Assembly: GCF_014224155.1 (NCBI RefSeq)
Contig: NZ_JAASUI010000005.1
Location: 1 to 64,000 of the forward strand
DNA from: Listeria cossartiae subsp. cossartiae
GTDB taxonomy: Bacteria; Bacillota; Bacilli; Lactobacillales; Listeriaceae
DNA length: 64,000 nucleotides
Reading direction: 5' to 3'
Position numbers and translations under genes: made by a program. Numbering within the stretch: position 1 is the first letter of the stretch; the number at the start of each line of letters is the position of its first letter. The notes under the pieces were generated by a model. The model made no database searches. It saw only the letters and a program-made list of their open reading frames with translations, and was not told the origin of the DNA. Below are positions 63,014 through 64,000 of this stretch, one piece after another.

Positions 63014-63167
63014 AAGTACAACTCCCTTTAGTATTTGAGTAATTTATAATAAATGAATCGTTATTATCGATGTTTATTATAATACATCAAAATGAGTAAA
63101 TATGCAATATATTTTTAAAACAATCTTATTTTTACGTATAATTATTAGTTTTATTCAAAAAAATGTA

Positions 63168-63196
63168 TAAAAAGAACCTCGCATAAGCAAGGCTCT
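63168..63196 (-). terminator. Terminator of the pit gene
   Basis: On the minus strand AGAGCCTTGC pairs with GCGAGGTTCT (two G-T pairs), 4-nt loop, T run. Confidence 0.85.
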
Positions 63197-63204
63197 AAAG
63201 TTTA

Positions 63205-64000
63205 TTAAAGAATGAATCTTAGTACATAGAAGATAAGGGCTGCAATGGTTGCAGAAATAGGAAGTGTGATAACCCATGTAATAATCATGCGTTGTGCAGT
63301 ATCCCATTTGACACCTTTCACACGGTGAGCTGTTCCAACACCAAGGATAGAAGAGCTGATTACGTGCGTTGTACTAACTGGTAAATGAATGAAAGTGGCA
63401 CCGAAAATAATGATAACGGAACTTAAATCAGCCGCTACACCATTAACTGGTTTGATTTTCATGATTTTACCGCCGACAGTTTTGATGATTTTCCAACCAC
63501 CAATACTTGTACCAATCGCCATGGCAATCGCACAGGATACTTGAACCCATAGCTGCACATCATCGGTTGTTTGGAAACCACTAGCAATTAAGGCCATTGT
63601 GATAATACCCATTGATTTTTGTGCATCGTTTGTTCCGTGTGTGTAAGATTGTAGCGCAGCAGTTCCGACTTGAATCATCCGGAAGCGCCGATTGGTCGTG
63701 GCTAAGTTTAAGTTCTTCAAGAATATCTTGAAAAGTGAATATATCGTGTAACCGACTACGAAAGCAAGTACAGGAGATACTAATAAACCAACAATGATTT
63801 TAGTAAATCCGCTGTATTCGATTGATGCAAATCCAGCTGATGCAATGGCTGCACCGGCGATGGAACCAATCAAGGCGTGAGAGGAACTACTAGGAATTCC
63901 GAAATACCAAGTGATTAAGTTCCATGCAATAGCTGAAAGTAATGCTGCTAAAATAACAAGTTCCCCGTGTTCTAAAGCGAACGGATTAACAATGTCTTTT
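63205..64000 (-). CDS. pit: PiT-family low-affinity phosphate transporter, 5' end outside window
   Basis: The C-terminal 265 residues of a PiT permease. The frame continues past the window edge; upstream of the first internal Met it reads WYFGIPSSSSHALIGS, the family signature. It also contains SYTHGTNDAQKSMGI and VSTTHVISSSILGVG. It carries phosphate with protons or sodium across about eight visible membrane segments. In EGD-e it is lmo2249. Confidence 0.92.
   Translation of the reverse strand, partial: KDIVNPFALEHGELVILAALLSAIAWNLITWYFGIPSSSSHALIGSIAGAAIASAGFASIEYSGFTKIIVGLLVSPVLAFVVGYTIYSLFKIFLKNLNLATTNRRFRMIQVGTAALQSYTHGTNDAQKSMGIITMALIASGFQTTDDVQLWVQVSCAIAMAIGTSIGGWKIIKTVGGKIMKIKPVNGVAADLSSVIIIFGATFIHLPVSTTHVISSSILGVGTAHRVKGVKWDTAQRMIITWVITLPISATIAALIFYVLRFIL

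Overview
The window is low-GC Firmicute DNA and reads throughout as Listeria, most likely L. monocytogenes. From memory of the EGD-e reference, gene content and order follow the chromosome from the gadR/gadD2-gadT2 locus (around lmo2365) down to the pit phosphate transporter (lmo2249). Two features separate this strain from EGD-e. A six-gene sugar PTS cluster matching Listeria pathogenicity island 4 (LIPI-4) lies between the YhgE/Pip-like gene and the HAD/NagB genes. The comK gene is uninterrupted, so no A118-type prophage sits in it. LIPI-4 is known from lineage I hypervirulent clones such as CC4 and CC87 and also from some L. innocua, so the species call is strong for Listeria but not absolute for L. 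monocytogenes.

Layout. 1-610: six tRNA genes (Trp, His, Gln, Gly, Cys, Leu) and a terminator. 610-1430: a small, possibly decayed reading frame and a macro-domain protein. 1517-5970: the acid-resistance locus, with the RofA-like regulator gadR converging on gadC-gadD. 6359-9649: an Rrf2-like regulator with a giant YhgE/Pip membrane protein. 9698-15880: LIPI-4 (EIIC, EIIB, EIIA, ChbG/YdjC deacetylase, LicR-type activator, GH4 6-phospho-glucosidase), with a visible promoter, an inverted repeat and a cre-like site. 15949-18114: HAD phosphatase, NagB-like isomerase and a DUF308 membrane protein. 18304-24039: Crp-like protein, MFS exporter, YtcJ-type amidohydrolase and Na+/H+ antiporter.

24064-31932 holds a LysR regulator divergent from a nine-gene sulfur-compound operon that matches the B. 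subtilis ytmI-tcyJKLMN-ytmO-ytnI-ytnJ order, with an added flavin reductase. 32005-36705: RsuA-type pseudouridine synthase, psuK-psuG pseudouridine catabolism, DUF523 protein and pepC. 36924-40496: the fruR-fruB-fruA operon with three operator-like repeats spaced 20 bp apart. 40603-49421: XRE regulator, intact comK, IDEAL-domain protein and addB-addA recombination nuclease. 49422-58978: housekeeping and stress genes (FAH family, YisL, YitT, HAD, hydrolase, SufT-like YitW, GNAT, orphan PTS EIIA, PfpI, purine permease, HAD), plus an intergenic Hfq-type sRNA at the position of LhrA. 59096-64000: an unknown accessory gene, an aminotransferase, an amino-acid ABC transporter with a fused binding protein-permease (arpJ), and the 3' part of pit, cut by the window end.

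Most transcription units end in strong hairpin-plus-T terminators, several of them shared by convergent genes. Several start codons were moved from the longest possible reading frame to a site with a properly spaced ribosome binding site; these choices are explained in each entry. Statements about EGD-e gene numbers, LIPI-4 and LhrA come from recalled literature, not from a search.
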